Shown in pieces: positions 20,319 through 37,005 of a stretch of DNA of 64,000 nt. Numbering within the stretch: the first letter of the stretch is position 1; each line of letters begins with the position of its first letter. The notes under the pieces are model-generated. The model searched no databases. It worked only from the letters and a program-made list of their open reading frames with translations, and was not told where the DNA came from. Location: assembly GCA_950295325.1 (NCBI GenBank), contig OX485806.1:19096001-19160000 (forward strand), in the 5' to 3' direction. The stretch comes from Polytrichum commune (lineage: Eukaryota; Streptophyta; Polytrichopsida; Polytrichales; Polytrichaceae). A program made the position numbers and the translations under genes.

Positions 20319-21278
20319 TCAACGTTTAAAGATAATATATGATTCCAATAATCCATCAACATGTTCGAACCCTATGGGTTGTTCTACATAGCAAGCCACA
20401 TAGTTTGATACAATTCAGGAGCCTCTCAAGCTTGGATTCAATCAATCCCTCAGTTGTACACCACTTAACTTACACTTCAAGCTATGTACCTAAGAAGTTT
20501 AATGTTTTTTTCTAGAGGACGAGGTGTTGAATCTTCAAAACCTTGGACCATGAACCAATTTGTGGTCATATTGAAGTAGAAACATGTGGGATATTTGTCA
20601 TAATCTCTTCATGAGTGACAAACCATAGCAAGTGGTCATAGGATTGGTGTGAGGTTGAGCAACCTTTTATACAAGCATAAACCAGGTTGAAATCCACGAT
20701 TTTGTTTCTCAAAATTGTAAATTGTAAAGTATGGGATGAACTAGGGTCAAAGCCCTCTAATAGTCGCTTGTTTGAGTGCCCAGAAAGTCTTGGAGGACTT
20801 CTTTGAGTTTTAGGTGCCAACATGTTACATCTTCATATAACTCAAAATCTTCTCATTTTTTTGGTCACCTATGTGCACATGCATCTCTTTGCTCTTTTGC
20901 ACCACTTGTGCATTTCCAAATTAGAATCAAACTCAAGACTAGAACTCAAAATTTTCTCAAAGTTTTGTTGCCTTGGAATAGAGCAAAACAACTTTCCTCC
21001 CTAGTTTTTGTTTAGGACTCTGACACGAGTGTGGGAAGTGGCAAATAGGAGAGATTCCTTAAGAAACTTGAGTTGGTCCCCACTTTTGGTGACTGTATGG
21101 TTAAACTCTATTGGCTAATATGAAGAGCCTTCCAAGAACTTGCAGGACCAATTATGTTCTATAAAATTCTTACAGTAGCCAAAGCTCCCCTTTATTGCAA
21201 GTGGTACACTTGATATATATACATAGCACGACTTCCTTGCAAATCAAGGCTGAATGTCTCCAATAATTGCAACTATGT
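20319..21278. other. Non-coding stretch 3' of the aldo-keto reductase
   Basis: Only short frames without recognisable products are present. I see no repeat or RNA gene. Confidence 0.5.
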
Positions 21279-26149
<4,871 letters not shown>

Positions 26150-26150
<1 letters not shown>

Positions 26151-27945
26151 TTGGAAGGTGGTTGCCAAAAGATTATGTGTGATGGTTTGCAAAGCAGATG
26201 GCCAGGATGACATTAGATGTATTTGAGAGTTGGATGATGAGCCCCAATGTACACTTCAAATATCAAAAGCGGGAGGTAGTTTTAATATGGACAATTTTGA
26301 TACTCATTCCCTTAAGCATGCTTGTAGGGGTGAATCGTTTGGTTTTTCAACCTTGTAGTTGAGCAATATTATTATTGTTTTCTTACCACCTAATATTACA
26401 AGTGCGGTACAACCCTTGTACAGGGAATAATTTCTTCATCCAAAGTTTAGTGTAAGAAGAAGCTTTTGGAATGGGTCTCAATCAATTTCATTCTTATACT
26501 ATTCACCATGACTTGAGGAAACTAATGCCTAATGAAACACATGTTATTATGTGGTGCTCTCAAGTGTGGATAGAGATGAATCTCTCAAATCATACCACGG
26601 GGAGGTCACTTAGTGCATTTTAAAAACGACGTGCGGCATAATATAGGGAGGATTAAAATCATTTGACATAAAAATTATAAAAGAATTCCAAATAATGAAG
26701 GGTCCATTAAAAGTACATAAGCCCATTACAAGTAAAATAGATAGGTATAAAATATGGACCATTCCCTTTTAGTAAAAATAATATAGGGGCTGAAAATAAG
26801 GATCTTAGGATGTATGTTTAGTAGAATCAATTTCGTACGCATGCCTCACGAGGGATGGATGAAAAATTACTCATCATTCACCCAAAAATGGATGAAATTG
26901 GAAGCCTAACTCTATGCCCGACTTCTCTTGGTGGTTTTTCTCCCCTTCTCTTTTGAAACTCTTCAACCCGATTGTAGGGCGCCCATTTGTGCACAACATT
27001 TGAGCCTCACCGTTGTGTTTAGGGTTTATGGAGCGGGTGTTGTGTTTGTGAACACACACACAATCTTGTTGTGTTTGTAAACACACACTCAATCATGTTG
27101 TGTTCCATCCTAAGTCTTCTTTTTGTATTTTCACTTTAAGTTTTTGTACTTGGTTTTTGCAATGGTACGTAATTTTTATATTTTTTTGTTGCCATGCTTT
27201 TCCTATCACTTTTGCATTGCATACATTCTTAAATTCAGTTTTTTTAATTAAAAGGAATATAGACTACAAAAAAATTCAATGACATGGGCATTATAAGTAA
27301 TGGTAGGGTACAAAAAAATAGGCCATTTTAGAATATTATGTAATTATAGGGAGCTTTTAATTCGTGCCTTGGAGGTAAATAGCCCCTAAACAAATACCCC
27401 TCCGCCGCGTGTGGTACACAAAAATCCTACTGAGTGACCTCCCCGTGAATCATACGAAACAATTAGAGGATGTCCATGATTTTACCTAGAGACTGGAGTG
27501 CCGATTTTTTCCGTGGATGATGAACATGAGAAATTGAGAATGAAAGAAACAACAAATGAATTGGCAAGTCTCATTTCCCCTTTGAATCTTGAAAGCATAA
27601 AAATGCTTATTGAAGAATATGTGCAATTGGTAGGAGAAGAAATTGTTGATGCAGGTTGTAGCATGGTTGAGTTGGTGGATATGGCATGAGATAGAGAAAT
27701 CAATTTGGGTTTAGATTGGATGAAGAGTCAATGAAGGGAATTGATGTGGACGACCAGCCAACACCAATAGTGAAGCTTCCTCAAGCCCGTGAGTATGCCA
27801 ATTACTATCAACTTTTGCAAGGGAGCATCCTACGGAGTTTTCAGCTATAGGTGTCATGAACATGCAATCTTTTATGAATAAATTGAACAAGATTCCAATT
27901 TCCAACATCAACAAACATCATCAAAAAAACAACGAATTCTTACTT
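26150..27945 (+). pseudogene. Tigger/pogo transposase remnant, split by a TIR element
   Basis: Translated in shifting frames, it shows the order of a Tigger-type DDE transposase: MTLDVFESWM, MDNFDTHS (a DN...H block), LSNIIIVFLPPNITS followed by VQPL, and after the insertion ETIRGC, a C-terminal GEEIVDAGCSMVELVD acidic region and KLPQAREYA. Many stops and frameshifts make it dead. The 852-bp element at 26596-27447 sits inside the segment between VWIEMN and ETIRGC, with the target duplicated. Confidence 0.7.
26596..27447. mobile_element. 852-bp non-autonomous DNA transposon, 8-bp target duplication
   Basis: Both ends begin CACGGGGAGGTCACT, and the arms continue imperfectly to about 45 bp with GTGCGGC / CACGCGGCGG at their inner ends. 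The flanks are AATCATAC on both sides (26588-26595 and 27448-27455), a perfect 8-bp duplication. No transposase is encoded. An 8-bp duplication suits hAT-like, P-like or Zisupton-like groups; the end sequence alone does not decide. Confidence 0.85.
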
Positions 27946-27949
27946 TATT

Positions 27950-29110
27950 AATGTGTGTATGGTGAAGACACCATCACGGGACTATATCCTTTTTTAACTC
28001 CATATTTCTTTAATAAAAATGTTCTTTGATCCTTGTGTACATTCGTTGTGTATACAAAATGACATTTTACATTGAAATATGCCATGTTCTTGAAAAACCT
28101 CGATAGGACGACATTTGTGGTTAAAATGTCATATTATGCAAAATACAACATTCACATAATATGACTTTTTTGTGCAACCAAACATGTCATATTAAAGGCA
28201 GAGAACAACATATTGGATTGATTAACCAATATATTCTAATATTATATTATATTTTTCTCAAGGCAGGCTGCCAAGTTGATTGGGAAGTCAACCAATCTAC
28301 TCATATGGAGCAATGAGATTCATCAATATTTTCCCCTATAGCACGGGAACGTCACTAGCTATATATTTTTATAAACCACGTGTAGTCATGGCTAATTAAA
28401 GATTATTTTAAATATAAATTTCTTGAATAATTGGCACTTATTAGTAGATAAAATGGTATTGAGGTATTTTTCAAGACCCCCATAAGTAAATATATTATAC
28501 ACCATGAACCTATTTTATAGACTTAATTTTATTTGTGAACTGTACTATTTATCAAATTCTTTAAATATTGATATAAATTGACGTTGTTTTGTAACAAAAC
28601 AACAACAATACATTAATAAAACTTTCAACTAATATGCAACCTTTCATTACATGGGTCCTTTAAATTCATGAGGACAATTTGGAGGAGATACGGTATACTT
28701 GCTATTTGATCTTTGAGTCACACTCTTGGAAGAATGCAAGTGACACAATAACAATTGGTAGAAACAATAGATTGTGGGACTTGGACATTCATTCCCATTA
28801 ACTATCGTCCTCATGGTTGTGTTGAACAATAACTTGTTTTCCTAATTGTTTTGGAAAGAGAGAATTGTAATTTGATGAATGTTGATGTTGGAGGATTCTA
28901 TGGTTGGGTTATGTGGACCAACGTGGTTACATAGAGCTTCTACTTGAAAGTGAAAGTGAGTTACTTCATGTGTCGTGTATTTTGGTAAGTGAGATTCCGG
29001 CACATGCATGTCCCATTTCCTTCTTCCTTTTGGGGTCGGTTGTCCAACTTTCTCCTAGATGCCAAATATCTTGACCCAACTTTCTAGTTAATGAAACATC
29101 ACCTTTTTTG
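27950..29110. other. AT-rich non-coding stretch
   Basis: I see no gene. One 11-bp inverted repeat (GTCATATTATG at about 28128 and its complement about 17 bases on) could form a hairpin. Confidence 0.5.
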
Positions 29111-29117
29111 TCTTCAA

Positions 29118-30602
29118 AAATCTCAGAAAGACTACCAGGCTACCAAAACATACTTAGAGCCGAACTCAATGCAATTCTCATTGCCGTTAAAAATATACAA
29201 CTCACTAAAATAGACACACACATATTTACATATAGCCTTAACAGCATATATCTAATTAGCAACCACATCCACCGCCCAACATCACAACACCACCACCCAG
29301 ACAAATTACTCATAGCAGCAATAGTACGACATATATACTGGACCCCACACAAAATACACATACATAAAGTACGGGCTCATACAGGCATCACCGGAAATGA
29401 AATAGCAGATGCACTAGCAAACGAAGGAACTACCAAAGAAAAACCGAATACCACCCCACGTATACACACTGCCCACTCGACCCCATACTGGCTAGCAAGC
29501 TGCCCAACAGCCACACACGACGGAGCCATCCGTAACTTACGTACATTCATAACCAAAGAACACGAAACAAATGAAGCAGGACTAGCCAAACATAAATTCC
29601 CATACGTAGACAAATGGCTATCCAATACCCAAATAAACCAAAAACTCTCCAACCATTTTTGGCAAGACGAGAAAATCCCGGATACCCAAATCATCCAAAC
29701 ACTCAAATTCAGATACGCCCAATATATGGGTAACCACAAGAAAAACATATTTTGGCCTATCACACACCCAAACCCCAATTGCACGCTATGCCATAAAAAT
29801 GAACGTGACACATGGCCTCACCTACTATCCACATGTGAGCACCCATTCCTTAAAGGACTTAGAATTGCACGACACAACAAAGCAGTACATCTCATCGCCC
29901 AAACATTACAAGCCAACAAAAATACCAGATTCTTTACACTAACAAACACAGGTCACTTTAATAACCAACCACAAGAACAAACAGTACCGGAATGGCTGCT
30001 CCAATGCACTTGCCACCCAAACCCATGCCAATGCCTCGCCAAACTAAGACCGGACATCCTATGCATACTCGGAGCACCAAAACAAATACAACCACCTATA
30101 TCACCCTCTCCCGAACATACGATCCAATTCATTGAATTCACATACTGCCATGATAGATTCCCAGAACAAGCCATCACACACAAACATGCCAAATATGACC
30201 CACTAAATAACATCATCCAAAACAACGGTTGGAAAACCAACCCCCTCATAACCATCACGGCAGGAGTAAGAGGAGCCATACACGAACACTCCATTGAAAA
30301 TCTCACAAAAATAAACATCCCAAAATCAAATATCAAAAAATTGATGAAAGAAATACACCAAAACGCCATCAAATACCTTACCTACTTAGTACTAAATAAA
30401 AGAAAACTAGACAACAAACAACAACCCGTACCCCCTCCTAATTAAAGATAGCTTGTTGTATTAAAACCCTAGAGCCCACCTCCCCACAGGAGGCATAAAA
30501 CCATACACTGCATCACGGAATACCGTGATCAGTGCATGGCTAACGGGCTCGCATTCACGCTGGTATCATATACTAGCGTTACTTTTTCTTTTTCTTTTCT
30601 TT
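29118..30602 (+). mobile_element. 5'-truncated LINE: RNase H domain, CCHC motif and 3' UTR
   Basis: A 445-codon frame (29108-30445) begins inside an RNase H domain. It has RAELNAI (Glu19), TYSLNS at residues 41-46, and VRAHTGITGNEIADALAN (His91, Asp101). A zinc-knuckle-like CTLCHKNERDTWPHLLSTC (C-x2-C-x9-H-x4-C) follows, as in LINE polymerase proteins. The reverse transcriptase part is missing. The second catalytic Asp, normally TDS, is Tyr (codon TAT at 29231-29233), so this RNase H is inactive. A 3' UTR runs to a T/C-rich end. TCTTCAA stands at both edges (29111-29117, 30603-30609), a likely target duplication. The strand is A/C-rich and very G-poor, unlike its surroundings. Confidence 0.75.
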
Positions 30603-30949
30603 TCTTCAAGGGGTGGACAATATTAGGATAGTGCAAGTTATGGAATCTTGAAATAGTCACGTTTGTCTAGTGCTGCCATATTATTAGCCATCTTCTTTGA
30701 GACCTTAGTAATAGGAAAATAACATATTTCACCTTCATAGACACACAATCAAGCGATATGGATAAATTAGTGTTAAGGAATCTCCAACTGACACTTTAAA
30801 AATGTTCTCTTAATTATTGGTTTTTCATTTTTTTTGGGAGAACTAAGTCATGTATAATTATCCGACATGCAAAGCTCGACAACAATGGTGCATGACATTT
30901 AGCATCACCAAGCTTTACTGTAGGTGGAGCAACATCATCCACATCTACT

Positions 30950-31490
30950 TATGTAGATCAACATTAAGATCAAAGTCTTGTACATAATCGATTCCCAAAG
31001 CAACATCCACCAACTCATCAGTACTCAATTCTAGCTCAATAATCTTTAGTCCTTCCATCTGAATGTAAGTCTCAATTGACATCTCATCATCACCCAATCG
31101 CTTTGCTTTGAAATCAGAGCACCAAGTTCATCTTATTATTCTTTCATTCTATTCTTCTCCCTTTCATCAACTAGGGCAAAACAACATTCCATGTTGCGGG
31201 TACTATACATGCCATCCTCCAACAGTTCATGACTATTTGTGCATTCAACTCACTCCATATTTCATAACTCCACATGATATCATGTCTAATGTTGGGCACC
31301 ATCTTCCTTAAGTCCTTTAATATAACGTCATCATACTGTGATAAAGTCCATTGCAAAAGTTTCTTCTTGTAGTGAATTTTAAAAGATGTTATTATACCTT
31401 GATCCAAAGGTTGAACTACGCTTGTAACATTGGGAGGAAGGAATATCAAAGCCATGTTGCTCAATTCAAGGGTTGGAAAACCACGCGAAT
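30950..31490 (-). pseudogene. Tigger/pogo transposase fragment (DDE C-terminal half)
   Basis: On the minus strand it reads LSNMALIFLPPNVTS, VVQPLDQGIITSFK, HYKKKLLQW and IVMNCWRMACIVP, classic Tigger landmarks. An acidic C-terminal stretch (DDEMSIETYIQMEG, ELSTDELVDVAL) follows after frame breaks. The catalytic N-terminal half is absent: the fragment ends at about 31490, where the second copy of the 12985 gene begins on the other strand. The 30610-30950 stretch beside it holds nothing I recognise. Confidence 0.75.
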
Positions 31491-31494
31491 ATAC

Positions 31495-33400
31495 AGGCAT
31501 GAAATGGAAAAAACATATTGTTGGGCGTAAACGCAGTTGGCGAGAAGGCTGGGTTGGACCCAATTTCGTTGTCAAAATTGAGTGCAATAAAAAATCAAAC
31601 TTTAGCGAATACATCACAAAAAGACAAGGCAACAAATTTGCATGTTGTTCCAAATGCGAGAAGTTGAAATGCCTTCAAGATGCACACACGATGGGGACAT
31701 AATCCTATGCAGCACATCAAATAAACTATTTCAAGTATGTGAACATGCAACACGCACACCATAATGATTACTACACAAATCGAGCTTTGTCCATCTCTAG
31801 GCCCTTGAAGGTCCTTACAATCATCCATGACAAAATGGACCATGCCAAAACAGCCTCACCATGTTTTGTAAATCGAATAAAAGCCACGGATGGCTTTTCT
31901 AAGCTACATGTATCGGTTACAGGTGAATTTGAAAACAATTGCATTGCATTACCTAAACACAATTTTGTGCTTCTAGGGTTGTACTTGGGGCCATGGATGT
32001 ACACCATGTGAATTTATTTTTTATAGTTGAATATTAAACCGTTGGGTTGGCATTGCATGAATGATTATACATGGACATGGTGATGTCAAGTCTGCTCATT
32101 ACGCTCTCGATTTGTATCCGGCGGATTCAAACCACACGATAGGGTCATTTGCAAAGTTTTTACGTGATTTGGAGAAACCTCCGTCTTATTCTTCAAGATT
32201 GTTATTTGAAAACTCAGGGTCAACACCTCTATATGAAGCTGTCTTGGATGGAAAAGATGTATGCATGCACTCGTTGCCGGAGCCACCAAGTGAAGATGTG
32301 ATTGCCACGAATTTGCCCCCAACTATGCGTGTACAATTGGATAATTGTACCAAGGACAATAAAAGTAGATATGTTTTTGCATATTGGTCGTTGTTGGTTG
32401 CGAGAGGCATTTTTAAGGAAGTGTTTTTGTCATTTTTGTTGGTAGGACACACGCACGATAATATTGATGCATCTTTTGGGCGGTGGAGCATGAAGTTGCG
32501 AGAAGATGATTTTCCAACAATCCCATTGTTGATGAAGTTGTACATGAATTTGGAGAACGTCCCCATATGATTGAGGAGGTTCCCGACTTCAAGGCATTTA
32601 TAGAACCGTATATTCGAAGTGGAGCTCACCGATTGATCGGGCATACGAAAGCACAACAATTTCGGTTCTACATGCATGACGATGGTGTCCCCACCATGCA
32701 ATACAAGTTGTTGTGCACGACACAAGACTTGAGCCCACCGGAGGGTCTCCTTGTATGGCACGTTGATAGGGAGAGAATGACGATGTAGCCAGACGGAGAG
32801 CCCAAGCCTTGCAAACCAATACCCATGAAGAATTTGGAGGATATTGTTAAAGGCATATCAGGCTTCATACAATATTGGGAGAGTTTGAGGGTAGCGGATG
32901 TTGGTGCATCGTGTTGGCTTCGTTACGGAAGTTGGATACAGTATTGGACACGTGTTCGTGGCGCCTTGGCAAACCTTCACCAAGATACACCCCTTACTTT
33001 GAGGTATGGGTTTTGGCCACAAACACGTGTCAATGTACAAGCTTCGGAAGCTAGTCTTTTGGGAAATGGAGAGGTTCGAGAGGAGTTTGATGTAGACGAC
33101 CATTACGTCGGGCCTACTAGTAGTCGTCCCCCACCATCTTTCCGCATTGCAGTGGATTGTCATGAAGGCTATATACTTATTTTGCGTCCTGAAGATGAGA
33201 CATATGCAAAGCCAGTGTGGGTGGTAAGAGTTTTGTCCAAATCAAATTTTGTAATTTCCAGCCCTCATTTTCGGCAAATTGAGGTGGAGTACTACCGACC
33301 GATGGCACATATTAGTCATATGTGTGCTCCGCAAAATAAAAGTAGAGTGTGGGTTGAACTTAGGAACGCTCCAACTCCATTGGGATTGGATGAATATCCA
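31495..33400 (+). pseudogene. Second copy of the QLDN/GHTHDDID transposase-like gene, truncated and broken
   Basis: It aligns with 14035-15870 from TGMKWKKHI to QIEVEYYRP. The catalytic-looking motifs VQLDNCTKDNKSRYVF and LLVGHTHDNIDASFGRWS remain. It lacks the N-terminal third, has a TAA at 31700-31702, a lost splice acceptor near 32058, an ~8-bp deletion with frameshift near 32566 (stop 32568-32570), and a TAG at 32786-32788. Where the first copy has its two stops, this one reads Glu and Gly. A terminal repeat follows at 33756-33786. Confidence 0.75.
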
Positions 33401-33755
33401 TATACATTATTTCATAACAAATGTGATTATTATTTTATTATTTTGTTTGGGACTAAATTGTTGGGTTGAATGGATATGCATTTTTTGCACAACGCTTCCA
33501 AGGTCGTAGTATCTATATTTTACAGAACATGCTAATAATAACCATTATACTATATGATTTCTTTCGTAAGGTTCGTTTCAAGTGCTCTACCCTTGTGGTT
33601 CTATTGGTGAAGCTAGTTTCAAGTGCTCTACCCAATGTGTTTATATCGCCAACCATTGATTTTGGGATATTACAGTGATAATATATTTGAGATTGTTGAC
33701 AATATAATTTCGGCCGAATTCACGTTGTTGTGGTCCATATATTAATTTGAGACAA

Positions 33756-33786
33756 GAGAAAGTCCCAAATTAACGAATATAGTGTT
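33756..33786 (-). repeat. Right terminal repeat of the second transposase-like copy
   Basis: On the minus strand it begins AACACTATATTCGTTAAT and continues to GGGACTTT, matching the ends at 373 and 16519. The flank is CTAA. No left partner was found, which agrees with the 5' truncation. Confidence 0.7.
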
Positions 33787-36700
33787 CTAACAAGGTTAGG
33801 CTGTAACGGAATTTAGAGAATATACGAATATACCTCAAATCAACAAAGAAAAACCGAAAGATGTCAACACGTAACTGGTTGGACTTAGAAACAACACTTA
33901 AGATCTCGACTGATTATGCCCAAAAAACCTCTGCAGACATTGATCCAAACTTGGTCACTCTGGGTTACTGATCTTTTGGACATCCTCTCCTGTTCTTACT
34001 CGATGTTCGCCGACATTGTAAGTTACTATTATTGGGTTTGAGGGAGACGTAATTTACAGACTCGAATATGATAAGTTTCATATCTTGCTGAATTCCGGAT
34101 AACGTTATTAAGCCCACGTGTGCGGGACCCCTTCCCAAGGAATACTGGGTCAGTTTCAAGAATAACGGGCCACTCCTCACCGAATTAAGGCTAAAAATCC
34201 TGGAATCTTACCTAATTGCTAGTAGCTTTCATGTTCTTATCAACTACTAGAAAGCGAATACCTATTGGTCCGAGTGTATTTGGCAACCATCTTGTGAACG
34301 TAACTAGAGTAGTAGTTATTCATTTGCGTATAGCAAAGTGCGGAATTGATTGGCTTTGAAATGTGTGGAGAAATTGGTGCGAATTATACCAACTTGCCAT
34401 TGGCATGGAACCGGGTGGGCTCAAACGCGGATGCATGGTATCTTGGCAACATGATTTCCGTGATTCTAATTAATACACCGACCCCATTGAAAGTAGCAAT
34501 CTCCCCTCAAGAGTGTTGGAGTTCTCATAGAGGCATCATGGAGTGCTAGTGGAATGGTAGTGATGGTGGGCACGGACGTGGACCTCAAAGGGTGAAGGTA
34601 GTATTGACGCCTTTGTATTTGATGGGATGATGGTGAAAACTAGGTTCTGAGTAAATTTAAACCTATCCCAAACTCATGCTTGTATTTTGGACATTATGAA
34701 ATACAACACAAGTTTTGCTGGTGGACCTTGTGATAGAAGTGACAGAAACCAATTGCTGATGTCGAGTGCATCTCTTGTGTAAACACATTGTTGTTGCATT
34801 ATAGTGTGTTATTTATAAGATATGCAAATTTAAAGGGATCATTGTTTCAACGCATTCAAGCTTCTCAAAGTATTCTTAATAAATGTCCGTGTTTTTAATT
34901 TCTTTCTATTTCGACATGTTTTATCTCTCTTTTATAGATATGGCAGTCTGTTTTATTTTATTCTTGTTATGTTTCTTAACTAGTACGAGCATGTGCCATC
35001 CGGGCCCTTTGCACTCATGCATAACAACACACCACTTTATCATGGTCCCCCTACCATTTTAGAATGGTGGGGAACGGCGGGGCAATAGCCTCACCACCAC
35101 CACCACCATCACGTTGTCCATTGTATGTAGATGTTTCACATTTCATGTAGAATTTTTGTTGGTTGTTGAATCATTTGGGTTGTTTTCTATGGTAAGAGCA
35201 GGTGGTCCAATCTCTTTCAAGCACGTCTCATTACTAACTATTACAGGCTCGTTAGGGGTTTGGGGTGAAAAAGGGGGAGATGTATAATTATACACACAGG
35301 TGCCACAGGACAAGATAACATGGATCCAAGCTAGTAGATTACAAGGCAGAGCTGAGAACGGTTGCAGCTTCAATGGATTCAGAAAGTTCATTCCAGAGTG
35401 GCATCTGCATTTTCACTTTCCAAATGCCATGATTTTGAATGTCATAGTTCAATCTTGCCCAACATAAGAATCAATCTCAGTTCCTCCAGGCTTGCATAGC
35501 TTTTGTCAACAATTTGGGCTACAAAAAGCAGAAGAATTTCATCACCATGAACGCTGATCCCACAACCCCCCACCCATTACACACACATGACAAAGTACTC
35601 GCTTCGTCACAAGCTTATTAACCAACAATCAGGTAGTCCAGATTAAGTTTGCAATGAATGAGGGTCAGGGAGCCAGATTAAGTTTGCTATGGGTAAGGTA
35701 ATGGCTGCGCAAACGCAAGGCCCACTGCCACAAATTATGACGTGTATGCCTCCCAAGGGAAGATACTAGAGTCACCCGGCCTGAAGTGCAAATGGGGCAG
35801 GCTCGACGAGGCCATCCACATTTAGGATCATGAATTCACCCCGCGCAGGTAAGTGAGTTCATTTGTCGACTGGAGCACTATTGTACCTGAGATCTTCAAT
35901 CAGGCTTTTGCAAAGAATGTGGATTTCTCTACACAGGAAGCTTAGGATTCCTGTGTAGAGCCAGGAGGATCTCAAACTTGGGTTGGGACGATCTCCTAGC
36001 TGCATCATACGACTTTTCATAACCTACATATTTGATTTTGCTCTGGTGAGTGAAATCCCTTCTGTAGACAATGACACAGCTTCTGCTGTGGAAGTCGAAT
36101 CGCGAGAAGTCACGGTTGTCAGTTTCTGCTCACTATGGGTTGAAATCATGTTGGGGGGATATCTGGACCTCCTGGTGATGAAAATCCATCCTTGAGCTCC
36201 TCGTGTACCAAGAGTTTGAAATCAAAGCCAATAACTCATCATCAGCATGAGGGTAGCAAGGATGGGACAATACACTTCAAACAAATCATTTGGTACTAAG
36301 CTTATACACCTCCAGAAAAGGCTGTAATAACCGACGTTTTCTCAAATGACATTATTCCGGCCTTGGGCAGATCAACCTTGGAGTTCCCATGGGATCTGAG
36401 TTAAGGCCTTAGGTTTAAGCCACCCCTCCACAATGGCAACCGATGAGCACAGAACGGAACACTCAAACTAGTGCATTGGTGCTACATCATAGTGTATCTA
36501 AAACCAGTAGAATGTGCTTCTACATCCCATTATCAGAACACAAAGCTGGGGAAAATCAATGGATATCGCAACCTTGTCAAAACACCAGAACTTGGATCTC
36601 AACATGAAACTAAACCTCAAAGGGGGCATGATTCACTAACGAAATCAATTGTACATGACCTCTTTCACAAGAGACAATAGACGAGGTTGATGGAGGTGCT

Positions 36701-37005
36701 TAGCACCATGCTATTTAAAAGAGAGAAATGATGTCAATTGCAGGTTGGCACAAAAAAAGAAGTGCTACCAAGACTAAGTACACTAAGTGTAGGCATGTGC
36801 ATACAAATTAATGTCAAGGGCCATCCCTGCTCCGTCCGCTCAACATTCTGTGGTTGACAACTCACTGTTTGGAAGTTTGGAACGGGGATTACCAGTGCGA
36901 TCACCATTAAACCTTTCCACAATGTATAGTTGTTTTAATGTGACAGCAAAACCAAGACGTCTACACCTTAAAAAGGGGAAGGGGGAGAAAATCCCAGTTT
37001 CATCA
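33787..37005. other. Intergenic stretch with repeat fragments
   Basis: No gene is supported. At 35726-35862 lies the second copy of the 20201 module. At about 36361-36420 (minus) is a fragment of the 5S-related repeat found at 39768. A CCA/CAC-rich microsatellite sits near 35090-35112, and a fragment shared with about 55425-55480 is near 35192-35240. Confidence 0.5.
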
